Positions 7,816 through 16,971 of a DNA stretch of 20,540 bases are shown here, piece after piece; the first letter of the stretch is position 1; every line of letters starts with the position of its first letter. A model generated the notes under the pieces. That model searched no databases, was not told the DNA's origin, and worked only from the letters and a program-made list of their open reading frames with translations. The stretch covers positions 1-20,540 of the forward strand of contig JBBRTW010000071.1 in NCBI GenBank assembly GCA_038244055.1, read 5' to 3'. This DNA is from DASPKW01 sp038244055 (lineage in GTDB: Bacteria > Planctomycetota > Phycisphaerae > Tepidisphaerales > Tepidisphaeraceae). Made by a program: the position numbers and the translations under genes.

Positions 7816-9967
7816 AATGTTTTCTTGATCCGACGCGCGAGATCGCTTTGGTCGCGTAGGTGAGCAGGGTCAGGCCGAGGAGGATGGCGCTGGCGAAGCC
7901 GACGGTGATGAGGATGGGCCGCATGGGGTAGGTGGCGGCGAAGGCGGCGAGGGCGGCGGTTGAATCGCCGCGGAGTTCGTGCATGGGGCGGCTGGCTTTG
8001 GCATCGACCAGGATCGACGCCGTCGAGACCTGACCATCGAAGATCGGCGCGCCCGAGGCGTGGCAATCGGTGCATCCGCGAGCGCCGAGGGCCTGCTGGG
8101 CTCCGCGGACATCGTGGGCCAGGGCCCAGGCGTAGGGTTTGGCGGCATCGTTGTCGAAGGCTTCGAGCACCTTCCCATCCGCCGAGCGCTTGTAGGCTTT
8201 GCCACCGGTCACATAGACGGCTTCGCCGGGGGAGGACTGTGCTGACGGTTGGGTGGTTGGAGACACGAGCACGGCCGGTGTGACATCGGTCGTTTTCACA
8301 GCCATGAGCGATGTCACCGCGAGGTTCTCGGCGATCTTTCCGAGCGCATCGAGAACCTGGTCGTTGGTCAGCGGCTTAAACTCCTCCACTTCCTTCGGAT
8401 CGGGTGGCGCGCCGAACAACTTGGTCGCGGAGGCCTTTACCGCTGCCCTCACACCATCGGGGGAAATGGGCGTGATCACATTGCCATTGAGCCTTCCCCA
8501 GAAGGCGGGATAGATCAGCTTATGCGGCGTGATCTTGCCGGGCTCATCTTCGGCGACCTGTTTTCCGCTGGAATCGACGCGCAGGAAGACCGGCTGCTGA
8601 ATCACTGGACCAGCTTCATCGGAATGACGGTGATGGGGAATGCCCAGACGATGGGCGAGGGCGGTTTGAACCATTTCGGTGGCGTCATCGGGCATCGGGC
8701 CGGAGTGGCAGGTGGTGCAGGAGAGCTTGTCGAAATGGAGGAGCGGGAATCCCTTGTGCATTGGCCGGGGGGCGGCATTGCGGCCGCCGGCGGCGAATTG
8801 GGTTCCGAGGTGGCAGCCCTGGCAGGACAATGTGGTAATCGTCGGATCGACCTTCTCCGCCCCATAGGCCTTGACGCGATCCTGATACTCGCCTTCGTAG
8901 CCGCGGGTGATCAGGTGATCCGCGCCGTTGCGATGGCAATCCACGCAGAGCAGGCCCTTGACGATGTGGATATCGCGATCGTGGTTCCAGCGGCGCTCGA
9001 GGTTCTGGCGCTCGGCCAGGCCACCGTGGGGGGCGGCGGGTTTGGCGGGCGATTCCGAGGCGGGTTTGGTGGCTGGCTCTGTGGCGGGTTTGGGTGTGGG
9101 CTCCGGGGCGGCGGGCTCGCCCCCGACGGGGCCGGCGCTGATATTGGTGTGGCAGAAATAGCAGCGATCATTGGAGACCCGCCGCGAGACGTTGAGCACG
9201 ACCATGCTTTTGCCGTCGAAGCGCTCGGTGCGATAGACGATCTTCGGCGCTGGCCGGGCGTTGGGGTCGTTGGGGTCCCAGTTGTCCTTGAACTTGGCAG
9301 CGTCGCCTTGGACCTTGCCGAGCATGGCGGCGGAGGTGGCGGCCCATTTGAAATTCTGGGAATCCGCGCCGAGCTGGGCGGCGCGGTCGTTCAGATCGTA
9401 CTGGTTGTCGCTGACGTGGCAGATGAGGCAATCGAGCTCGAACTTGCCGGACATTTTGAAGCGCAGATCGTTGGATTTGAAGGCCGCATCGCCGCCGGGA
9501 AGATGGTGGCCGAAATTCAGGGCGAACTGGAAATCGTTGATCCCCACCTCATTGGGACGCCAGGTGCCCGGCCACTTGCGATAGGACATGGGGAGCTGGG
9601 TGCGGGTCTGGACATCGGTCCAGATCCAGGGCTCGCCGGGGCGGCCCTTGGGAGCGCCAGGGTCGGAGGCGTTGGAATGCCAGCCGCCGTACATCGTGTC
9701 TTTATCGGAGTGGCATTTGCCGCAGGTGGCGTATTGCGACATGGCTTTAGCGCCATCATCGGCGATCTTGCCATCGGGGCCGGGGCGCGGGGGGGAGATG
9801 AGGTTGCCCTCTTCATCGCGCAGGAGGATGCGGTGGAGAAAGGGGGTGTTGCTGAAGGTTCGCTCGGGCGGGAGCCCCTCGGCCGCGCGGGCTTGGGGCG
9901 CGCTGAACAGCGCCAGAAAAAGCAGACTCCATCCGGGAATAACGAGTCGGCGGTTGATTCGCTTCAT
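7814..9967 (-). CDS. Membrane-anchored seven-heme cytochrome c
   Basis: This 717-residue periplasmic electron carrier or reductase has a Sec signal (MKRINRRLVIPGW..FSAPQARA, cut near 28). Seven CxxCH heme sites follow at about 82-86, 180-184, 269-273, 341-345, 382-386, 417-421 and 632-636. A Pro/Ala/Thr-rich linker (286-313) lies between hemes 3 and 4, and a long heme-free stretch (422-631) precedes heme 7. A C-terminal helix (about 684-705) with a basic tail anchors it. Extra histidines (GHHLPGG, PHHRHSDE) could be distal ligands. The start at 9967 is chosen because the signal peptide begins there; no Shine-Dalgarno is visible. The heme spacing resembles multiheme cytochromes of the octaheme type in general, but I cannot assign a substrate. 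It probably works with the cytochrome b-like protein 270 bp downstream. Confidence 0.92.
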   Translation of the reverse strand: MKRINRRLVIPGWSLLFLALFSAPQARAAEGLPPERTFSNTPFLHRILLRDEEGNLISPPRPGPDGKIADDGAKAMSQYATCGKCHSDKDTMYGGWHSNASDPGAPKGRPGEPWIWTDVQTRTQLPMSYRKWPGTWRPNEVGINDFQFALNFGHHLPGGDAAFKSNDLRFKMSGKFELDCLICHVSDNQYDLNDRAAQLGADSQNFKWAATSAAMLGKVQGDAAKFKDNWDPNDPNARPAPKIVYRTERFDGKSMVVLNVSRRVSNDRCYFCHTNISAGPVGGEPAAPEPTPKPATEPATKPASESPAKPAAPHGGLAERQNLERRWNHDRDIHIVKGLLCVDCHRNGADHLITRGYEGEYQDRVKAYGAEKVDPTITTLSCQGCHLGTQFAAGGRNAAPRPMHKGFPLLHFDKLSCTTCHSGPMPDDATEMVQTALAHRLGIPHHRHSDEAGPVIQQPVFLRVDSSGKQVAEDEPGKITPHKLIYPAFWGRLNGNVITPISPDGVRAAVKASATKLFGAPPDPKEVEEFKPLTNDQVLDALGKIAENLAVTSLMAVKTTDVTPAVLVSPTTQPSAQSSPGEAVYVTGGKAYKRSADGKVLEAFDNDAAKPYAWALAHDVRGAQQALGARGCTDCHASGAPIFDGQVSTASILVDAKASRPMHELRGDSTAALAAFAATYPMRPILITVGFASAILLGLTLLTYATKAISRVGSRKH

Positions 9968-10055
9968 GGCGTTTGGAATTGTGCTGTAAGAGAGGGGCGG
10001 GGGCAAGGCGCGCGGGGGAGTGGAGGTGTTGGCATGTCTGATTTGGGTGGGGGAG
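9968..10055. other. Spacer between cytochrome c gene and repeat array
   Basis: This is part of the 405-bp divergent spacer. It is G-rich, with no gene and no promoter match that I would defend for the minus-strand cytochrome gene. The remaining spacer is the 69-bp repeat array and about 40 bp before the alpha/beta hydrolase. Confidence 0.4.
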
Positions 10056-10332
10056 GTTGAGGATGGAAGGTAATTGGCGTCAGGAAATCTTTTTTGGGCA
10101 GACAAGAATGTCTACCCCACCGGAGTTGAGGATGGGAGGCAATTGGTGTTCGGAAATCTTTTTAGGGCAGACAAGAATGTCTACCCCACCGGAGTTGAGG
10201 ATGGGAGGCAATTGGTGTCAGGAAATCTTTTTTGGGCAGACAAGAATGTCTACCCCACCGGAGTTGAGGATGGAAGGCATTCGGCGTCAGGAAATCTTTT
10301 TAGGGGCAGACAAGAATGTCTACCCCACCGAA
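10056..10332. repeat. Four tandem 69-bp units with a hairpin core
   Basis: Units begin at 10056, 10125, 10194 and 10263 (period 69; the last has one extra G). Each starts GTTGAGGATGG, continues through AATTGG(T/C)GTCAGGAAATC and a T-run, and ends in a hairpin core at 10096-10117, 10165-10186, 10234-10255 and 10304-10325, followed by CACCGGA. On the minus strand the core is GGGTAGACA, loop TTCT, TGTCTGCCC, a 9-bp stem with one U-G wobble. The same core occurs at 7641-7662 in inverse orientation. Because 69 is divisible by 3, repetitive ORFs run through it; they are artefacts. Confidence 0.93.
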
Positions 10333-10372
10333 TAATGATGGCCGACCATTCACCTCAGCCCCGGGAACACTC

Positions 10373-11191
10373 ATGCCCTTTATCACGATCAACGGCGCAA
10401 CGATTGAATACCGCGAAAAAGGGCCGGCGGACGCGCCGGCGATCCTGCTTTTGCATGGGTTTCCACTGTCGCACAAGATGTGGGATGAGCAGGTGGATGC
10501 GCTGGCGGGGCCGAATCGCACGATCGTGGTGGACTTCCGGGGATTCGGGAATTCAGCGCCGGCCGGTCCTTTTACGATTGAGTCGTTGGCGGACGATGTT
10601 CATGCCTTCGCGGAAGCGCTGCACATTCGGCCGTTCGTTCTGGGGGGGCTTTCCATGGGGGGGTATGTGGCGCTGGCCTACGCGAAAAAATACCCGGCCG
10701 ATCTCAAGGGCCTCATGCTGTTCGACACCCGCGCCGATGCCGACACCGAGCCGCAGCGGGAAGGGCGCGGCAAGATGATCGACACGGCGCTGAAGCAGGG
10801 GGCATTTCCGATTTCCGAGGCGATGCTGGCGAAGCTGATCCCGGAAACATCGGCCAAGGCGCGCCCGCATCTGGTGCGCGAGCTGCGGCAGATGATGGAA
10901 TCGACGAATCCGCAGACCATCGCCCATGCGCTGGCGGCGATGCGCGATCGGCCGGATTTGACGGGCGCGGTGGGCGCGATCGGCGTGCCGACGCTGATAG
11001 TCTGCGGGGAGATGGATATCATCACGCCCGTCGAGGTGATGAAGGCCCTCCATGACCTGATCCCCGGTTCGACGTTCCGGACGATCCCGGGGTCGGGCCA
11101 TATGACGCCGATGGAGCAGCCGCAGCTCGTCAATCAGGCGATCGAGGCATTCCTGGAGGGTGGGCAGAGACCGGTAAACGGCGCGTTTTAA
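10373..11191 (+). CDS. Alpha/beta hydrolase
   Basis: This 272-residue cytoplasmic hydrolase is of the esterase/lactonase-like type with unknown substrate. The oxyanion motif LLHGFPLSH (27-34), nucleophile elbow GLSMGG (Ser94), acid CGEMDIITP (Asp215) and GSGHMTPME (His243) form a complete catalytic triad, and the length is normal. The start is set at ATG 10373 (MPFITINGATIEY). The same frame is open from an ATG at 10316/10318, but those 19 extra codons (MSTPP...) come from the last copy of the tandem repeat. GGGA at 10363-10366 is only a weak ribosome binding site. Its stop codon shares TTAA (11188-11191) with the convergent GH99-like gene. The last few residues (RPVNGAF) may lie beyond the natural end if a breakpoint is near. 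Confidence 0.92.
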   Translation: MPFITINGATIEYREKGPADAPAILLLHGFPLSHKMWDEQVDALAGPNRTIVVDFRGFGNSAPAGPFTIESLADDVHAFAEALHIRPFVLGGLSMGGYVALAYAKKYPADLKGLMLFDTRADADTEPQREGRGKMIDTALKQGAFPISEAMLAKLIPETSAKARPHLVRELRQMMESTNPQTIAHALAAMRDRPDLTGAVGAIGVPTLIVCGEMDIITPVEVMKALHDLIPGSTFRTIPGSGHMTPMEQPQLVNQAIEAFLEGGQRPVNGAF

Positions 11192-12291
11192 CAACAATTT
11201 CGATTACATGACACGCACATCGAATCGATCGACCGAAGACGGAATCCCCCCTTCCAGGCGTAAATGATCGCCAAACGATCCTTGGTCACGACCGTCGGGT
11301 TGGTCTCCATCCACTGTGCCATGCGTTCCAGCAGGCCGCCGAACTGCGCGGGTGTGGCCTTCTCGAAGTACCACGAAACCGGCACGCTCTTGGGACCAAA
11401 CCCTTCTCCATCGGGTGACTCCCACGGCCGCCGGTCCCAGCCCTGCGTCGCCACCGGGATATAGGGCTGCTCGGGTGTGCCCTTCCAGGCCTGCACATCC
11501 GCATCGACGATCTCCTGGTACGGATGTTTCTCCGATTTCTTATCCGTCCCGGTGCCCTTCGGCGTCACGATGTACTGGGTCTTTAGCGCGAAGCCTTCGG
11601 CCGGGGTGCCGCTGCCGCAGCAGGCGACCGCCACGCCCGGAAGGCCAGCCTTGTGCGCTGACTCCTGCAGGTAGTCCAGCCCCTCTTTGCTGGCGCCCTT
11701 GGGCGCGAAGATCACCAGCAGAGGCTTGCCATCGACGCGCAGATAGCGTGGGTGCTTGAACAGGGTCAGCCAATAGTCGGCCGCCTGCTTCCAGGCCGCC
11801 GGGCCGGAGATTTCATAGTCGGCATGATTGGCCACCAGCAGGCAGAACTCCATTTTCTGATTGTTCTTCGCCTGCATGAACATCCGCATGGGCAAATGCT
11901 TGGGGTCGTCATCAATGGCCTTGACGTTGAGTGGGCCTTTGTTGTCGTGCCAGTACCAGCAGAAGGAGAAGTAGGCCACACCGTGCTCCGCCGCCAGGTC
12001 GATTTGCCGCTCCATCAATTCCGGCGTGTCGTCGCGCCAGCCCCACAGCGGGGTTCGGCCCGCGAACTCCGTGGCCAGCTTTTTGGTGAAATGGGTGGGC
12101 ATCCCCTTGGCCCAGGCGTGTTCAGGCTTACCATCGTCGTAGGGGCACTTGCCTGCCCAGCCCGCGAAATAGTAGGCCCCGAGCTTCATGCGCGGCTTCG
12201 CTTCCTGAGCCCCAGCACTCAACGCCCATCCGGCCAGCGCCAGCAAACCGATGGACAGAACCATCTTCGTACACGTATTGACTCTTTTCAT
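11188..12291 (-). CDS. GH99-like secreted protein, C-terminally damaged
   Basis: This 367-residue protein has a Sec signal (MKRVNTCTKMVLSIGLLALAGWALSAGAQ). It resembles glycoside hydrolase family 71/99-like (WbsX-type) proteins: MKLGAYYFAGWAGK, PLWGWRDDTPELMERQIDLAAEHGVAYFSFCWYWH, FCLLVANHADYEI, YLRVDGKPLLVIF, GVAVACCG, PVATQGWDRRPWE and RLAIIYAW. Homologues continue as AWNExGEGGYLxPT plus about 20-30 residues. Here the sequence turns into AWKGGFRLRSIDSMCVSCNRNCC, so the conserved Asn-Glu is lost and the end looks out of frame or replaced. The damage lies near 11190-11270. It is probably a non-functional or rearranged copy. It sits 105 bp downstream of the dockerin protein gene on the same strand. 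Confidence 0.72.
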   Translation of the reverse strand: MKRVNTCTKMVLSIGLLALAGWALSAGAQEAKPRMKLGAYYFAGWAGKCPYDDGKPEHAWAKGMPTHFTKKLATEFAGRTPLWGWRDDTPELMERQIDLAAEHGVAYFSFCWYWHDNKGPLNVKAIDDDPKHLPMRMFMQAKNNQKMEFCLLVANHADYEISGPAAWKQAADYWLTLFKHPRYLRVDGKPLLVIFAPKGASKEGLDYLQESAHKAGLPGVAVACCGSGTPAEGFALKTQYIVTPKGTGTDKKSEKHPYQEIVDADVQAWKGTPEQPYIPVATQGWDRRPWESPDGEGFGPKSVPVSWYFEKATPAQFGGLLERMAQWMETNPTVVTKDRLAIIYAWKGGFRLRSIDSMCVSCNRNCC

Positions 12292-12396
12292 AGGTCTGTT
12301 CCGATTTCAATTGGATTGAGCATCTTACTCTGGATTGCCCAAGCAGTTCTACCACCGACCGTAATCCGGAGTTGGTGCAGGCCCGGCTTGGAAGCT

Positions 12397-15300
12397 TCAA
12401 CGCCAGATGGCATCATCTACGGCCCGAGGCTTCTTCGTGGAATTGGCCGCTCCAAAGATCGGTGTAGCGGAAAAGGCCGTGGGCTTGGCAAGTCGGGCGC
12501 TGGGAACGGGCGAGTTCTTTGATGGCTGGGGGATGGCCGATGCCGATCGACTTGGTTTAGCGGCGGCGCGGCTGAATGGAGGCGTCGGATGAACCAGGAC
12601 CGGACGCCTCGCGGAGTTCAATTTCGACGCCAGCACCTGGAGCGGTTTGACCGCAGTTGTCGGCGGTGTTGAGGGCGCTGCGGGTGGGATTACCGTCGCC
12701 GTTGCCGCAGTGGCCGGGCTTGGCGGCGTCGTGGGAGCAGCGGCGACCGTCGGAGCGGCGGTGGGTAGTGCGGGGGGAACGGGCACGGCTGGGACAGGCG
12801 CGGCCGGGGCTGGGAGCGCGGTGCCATAGTGGTTGGCGAGGATGAGCAGGTCGTTGAGGCCGACGATGCCGTCCCCGTCGAAGTCGCCGTCGGCCCAGGA
12901 GACACCGGACAGGGCATAGTGATTGGCGAGCCGGAGCAGGTCGTTGAGGCCGACGTCACGGGAGCGGTCGGCGTCGCCGGCGAGGACGAAGAAGTCAAAT
13001 TTGACGTCGGCGGCAAGGGGATTGCCGGCGGCGTCGGTGACGCAGCCTGCGTTCAGCATCATGCGGTAGTTGCCATTGCCCAAGTGAGCATTGGGGAAAT
13101 TCGGGAAGTCGATGGTGGCAACGAGTGTTGCGGAGTCGAATTTGAGGCGAATGGCGGCGGGATCGACGGCCACGTCGGTCGACAGGTCTATGATCACCAC
13201 ATCGGTGGCGTCGAGTGTCGCCGAGACGTCTTCAGTGAAGCGAAGCGCTAAAGGGGCGCCAGCCCGAGCCGTGTCGGGCCCGCCGCCAGTCACGGAAGGG
13301 GGCAAAACATCCAATAGCCCGAACTCAACCCCATCCACAGCTCCACCCGAAACCGTCACTGACCGGACTCCGCTTGGATCGAGTGGCGCCCAGCCGCCAG
13401 AGGCCTCAGCCCTGACGGAAAACGTTCGTGAATCCAGCCCTGTGATCGAGTATGCACCGTCCGTGCCAGTCGTGGCCTGGGGCTCGTCCATATCCGCCAC
13501 TCCGTCGAAGTCAATGTCAACGAATATCGTACGTCCGGCGAGAACGGGCTCGGCGCCATCCTGCACGCCGTTGCGATTGCGGTCGTCGTATACGACTCCG
13601 CGAATCATCCCCACCGGATCGGTCAACGGTAATGCGTAGGGTTCGACGCCGAGCTCGGTTCGATAAGCCGGGAAGAACAGGTGCGTGGAATTGGCCACCA
13701 TTGCCGATTGGCCCAGGAACCAGTAGCCGCTCAGCCCCGGGGCGTAGGCAGACGAAACGTACGGCTGGATGTCCATGAACTTTGTGGCGGCAATGGGGCC
13801 GCTCGCGGCGTCATAACTCCACAGTTCGAATCGCTGTGTCGCGTTGCCCGCCTTGACGCCCTCGACGATGAAGACGCGCCCTCCGGCGGCGTAGGCTCCG
13901 TAGGCCAGCAGGGTCAAACCGTCGGTGGATACGACGGGGGTGATGCGGACCGGTGCGTTCGAACCGGTATAGCGAAAGGCCGATCGACCCAAAGCGTCAT
14001 TGGCGAGAAAAAAGAGCTGTCCCGCGGCGGCTGCGAACTGGTAAACGGTATTGAGAGCGGCAACAGGGACGGTGCCGGCAGTGGTGCCATCAGATCGATA
14101 CAACTGGTCGGTTGCGCCGGTTGTGCCGGGCTTGGCTCCGAAATAGACGGCCGAGCCGAACGCCGACATCGCATTGCCAAACGAAGTCGACCCGCTTCCA
14201 GGAGTGAGGTCAGCCACGCGCTGGGTGCCGGCAGAAGTGCCGTCGCTCTTCCAAAGTTCAGTGCCCGCCGAATCGGTGGCAAGGAAGAACAGTGTGCTGC
14301 CCAGAGCGGTGAGAAGGGTGGGATAGGAGCTGCTCGAGCCGGAATAGACGTCGCTAACCAGTTCGGCGGTCGCGTCATAACCGGCGGTCGGGTACAGTTC
14401 AATCCCGCCCACGGATCCGATCCGTTCGCCCGCAAAATACCAATAGGACCCCACTTGCACCATAGCCGTATTGCCATTGGAGCGGCCGACCACGTTCGTT
14501 CCAATTTTCACTCGCGCGGGAGCTCCGGCCGACGGCTCATATCGCCAAAGGGTAGTCGACGACTCGGTGGATGATGAGGTGGCAGTAAAAAAGATCGCGT
14601 TTCCGATGGCGACCAAGCCGCGGGGGCTGCTGCCGGTCGTGCCGGGGAAGAGGTCGGCGACAAGCTGCGGCGTGTCCCCCCCGTCCGGCGAGATGCGGTA
14701 AACCTCGCGCCCGGTTACCGGGGTTTCGGCCGTAAAGTACACACTCCCGTCGGCCGTCATAACGATCGACTGCGGCGTCGATCCGTACCCGCCGGGGTAG
14801 AGGTCGGCGACGCGCTGGGCTCCGGCGAGCGAGCCGGGCGTTGCCCCAGCGACGGTTCGCCACAGTTCCGCGCCGGCCTGGCTGTCGGTCGCGGAAAAGT
14901 AAATTGTTTCCCCGGCATTCGAAAATGCCGGACCGGTCATGTAGTCGAACAGCGACGATGCGTTCCCGAGGGTGGTCGCGCCGATGCGCCAGGTCCCATC
15001 TTGCGTCCCATCGCTGCGCCAAAGGTCACCGTCATCCACTATCGCTGAACCGGCGAACAGCATCGCATTCCCGAGCGGGGTGAACCATGACAGATAGAGC
15101 CCCGCCCCATTAACGACCACAGCGCGCGTCGTCCCGGCGGGGGTCAGATCGGTCTGCCATATGTCGGTCGTTCCGAGCATCAAATTAGGGGTGAAGTACA
15201 TCGTCCCGTTGATCATGCCGAACACCGGGCTGTTCAACCCATCGGCCGTGCCCGCCACCAGGTCCTTCAGCAGGACTGTTCCGCCGGTAGAACCATTGCT

Positions 15301-15489
15301 CATCCACAGTTCATTGCCTGCCGCCGAAGTGCGGTTGGGGAAAAGAACAGCCCTCCCGCCCGCGGGCGTCACTCGGGACACGCTTCCGAACGCGGTGCTA
15401 GAGATCAACTTGGTCGCCCCCGCGCCCCACGCGTCGGTGACCCAGAGTTCATAAGTCGCCGACTGGACGTTGCCCGCGAAGAAGTAAAG
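12397..15489 (-). pseudogene. ELWxxDGT-repeat/dockerin surface protein, 5'-truncated
   Basis: The frame is open from 15633, but recognisable coding starts only at about 15489 (LYFFAGNVQSATYELWVTDA); the first 48 codons are antisense to the neighbour. Residue numbers count from 15633. Repeats with ELWxxDGTxxGTxxVxDxxPG occupy about 50-670 (for example LWRSDGTQDGT, ELWKSDGTSAGTQRVADLTPG, LYRSDGTTAGT). A Cna-B/SdrD-B-like domain follows (about 676-775, GVVYDDRNRNGVQDGAEP), then an Ig-like domain (777-883). Next are two dockerin-like EF-hands, GDADRSRDVGLNDLLRLANHY and GDFDGDGIVGLNDLLILANHY (886-937). A Pro/Ala/Thr-rich stretch and a basic tail finish it. The signal peptide and first repeats are missing. 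It was likely secreted or surface-attached; the role is unknown. A formal CDS starting in 15490-15633 would be a chimera. Confidence 0.78.
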
Positions 15490-16620
15490 GAGAAGGCCTA
15501 CCTTGCCGGGGAGCTGGATCCGGCTTTCAAGAGCTTTACCGCGTGGGAATACCGGATGGTCGTTGACTGCGACGCGCCGGATGAAATCCTCGCGTGGGGA
15601 CGCGAGATGCTCCGAAACTTCCGGCCTGACCATGTCTCGAATCCCGACTACGGCTGGCGCTATTCCGCAGCCGTCAAGACAGAGGTCCCCTACGGTTCAC
15701 AATGCGTCAAGGACGATCTCCCTTCGTTGAACAGCTATCAGAACATCCCCAAGGATGGTGGAGTATGCGGTCGGCGCGCGTTCTTTGGCCGGTTCATCCT
15801 GCGCAGTTTCGGCATCCCTGTCTGGGGCGTGACCCAGCACAAGCATGCCGCGCTGAGCCATTGGACGCCCAAGGGCTGGGTGATCAATCTCGGGGCAGGA
15901 TTCCATGCCAGTTGGTGGGACAAGGACGATGCCCCGCGCAGTGGAACGGACTTCCTCCTGGAGACCCAGGCGCGAGAAAAGGGCTCGGATTACTTCAAGG
16001 TCTTGCGCGCCCAGTGGGTCAGCCGCATTCTCGGCGAACAGGCCTACAATGACCGCAAACAAATCGAGGGCGGATTTTGGAGCAGCGCCGCACACTTACA
16101 AGCCGTCGCCCTCGCGGCCCATGCGGTGGAGCTGGGACCGCTGGGCCAGGAACTGGCCGAGGCCAATGAACCGGAAGAAAAACAGGCCATCGCGCCAGCC
16201 CCCGTCAAAGAATCCGATCAGCATGTGGTTGCAAGCCGGGAAAGAGTCATCACCATTCCCTCGGTAGCTCACGGCAAGTCAACACCATCAGTTGCCGCCG
16301 TGAAGAGCTACTCCGGCGGTATGCAGATCAATTGCAAAGGGGGTTTCAACACCCAGTATGAGTTTGAGGCGCCGCAAGCCGGAAAGTATGCGCTGACAGC
16401 GCGGGTGGCGACCTTGCAGGAAGGACAAACTTTCCTGTTCGCGCCTAATGATGCCAGACAGCCGGCCGAAGTCGCCGTTCCCTACACCGTCGGCATGTGG
16501 CAGTTAACCAAGCCGGTTGAGGTGACTCTGGTGAAGGGGAAGAATGCCCTCAAATTCGCGGTCAAAGGCGCAAGCCGCAGTGTGACCATCAAGGAATTCA
16601 CCCTGACGCCGGTGAAGTAG
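15490..16620 (+). pseudogene. Transglutaminase-like/CBM-like protein, 5'-truncated
   Basis: Coding reads back in frame to about 15484-15496 (EKAYLAGELDPAFKSFTAWEYR) before the first ATG at 15556. Upstream sequence is antisense to the ELW-repeat gene, so the N-terminal part and signal peptide are gone. Counting from 15556, a transglutaminase-like core shows GGVCGRRAFFGRFILRSFGIP (Cys71), HKHAALSHWTPKGWVINLG (His97 or His102, Asn111). A charged linker (about 200-225) leads to a C-terminal beta-sandwich (about 247-354, SYSGGMQINC, TQYEFEAPQAGKYALTARVA) like CBM6/35-type carbohydrate-binding modules. Cys and His candidates remain, but without a 5' end and ribosome binding site it is probably not expressed as the native protein. 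Confidence 0.72.
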
Positions 16621-16707
16621 CTCAAGCTGAACCGGAGTCACTACAACAAAAGCACCGCTTCGGACGGAATGAAGATCCAAACGGTAATTCTGAATCTTCT
16701 AGCCTCC

Positions 16708-16776
16708 TCAATGGCCTCTTCGCGTTGCTCGAGCACTGGCCGTCATCAGTGACAGAATCAAGACGAAATATTTCAT
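16708..16776 (-). other. Possible orphan signal-peptide remnant
   Basis: A 22-codon minus-strand frame encodes MKYFVLILSLMTASARATRRGH and stops. It has the charge, hydrophobic core and AxA site of a Sec signal. A neighbouring frame continues as EQREEAIEEARRFRITVWIFIPSEA before stopping, which could be the frameshifted continuation of a decayed gene. It may also be chance; the confidence is low. Confidence 0.25.
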
Positions 16777-16971
16777 CACTTTCTTCAGGGATAATCCCAA
16801 ATCCGTCGGACGGCCGCGTCCGTTCATGCGGCGGTTTTGATTCCGTCGAGGAACACGATGACTGCGCACGCGGCCTGAGTTTCGCGCTTCTTATTCGCAC
16901 GGTGTGGCATGCGGCGATTGCTCGCGCCAGAGCCTGCGCGTTATAAACACGCAGCGGTCAGTTGCCGCGGA

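Noticed and set aside
8249..10060. 603-codon open frame opposite the multiheme cytochrome
   Set aside because: The translation is Gly/Ala/Glu-rich without domains, and the minus strand carries seven CxxCH motifs and a signal peptide.
10056..10332. CRISPR-like array
   Set aside because: The whole 69-bp unit repeats with no unique spacers, and there are no cas genes.
10057..10778. Repetitive ORFs through the 69-bp array (MSTPPELRM... and ADKNVYPTGVEDG...)
   Set aside because: They arise because 69 is divisible by 3. Two frames stay open at once, there is no ribosome binding site, and DNA-level conservation does not favour either frame.
16622..16946. ORFs of 73-92 codons on both strands upstream of the sulfatases
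   Set aside because: They have no domain, no ribosome binding site and overlapping frames with similar composition.
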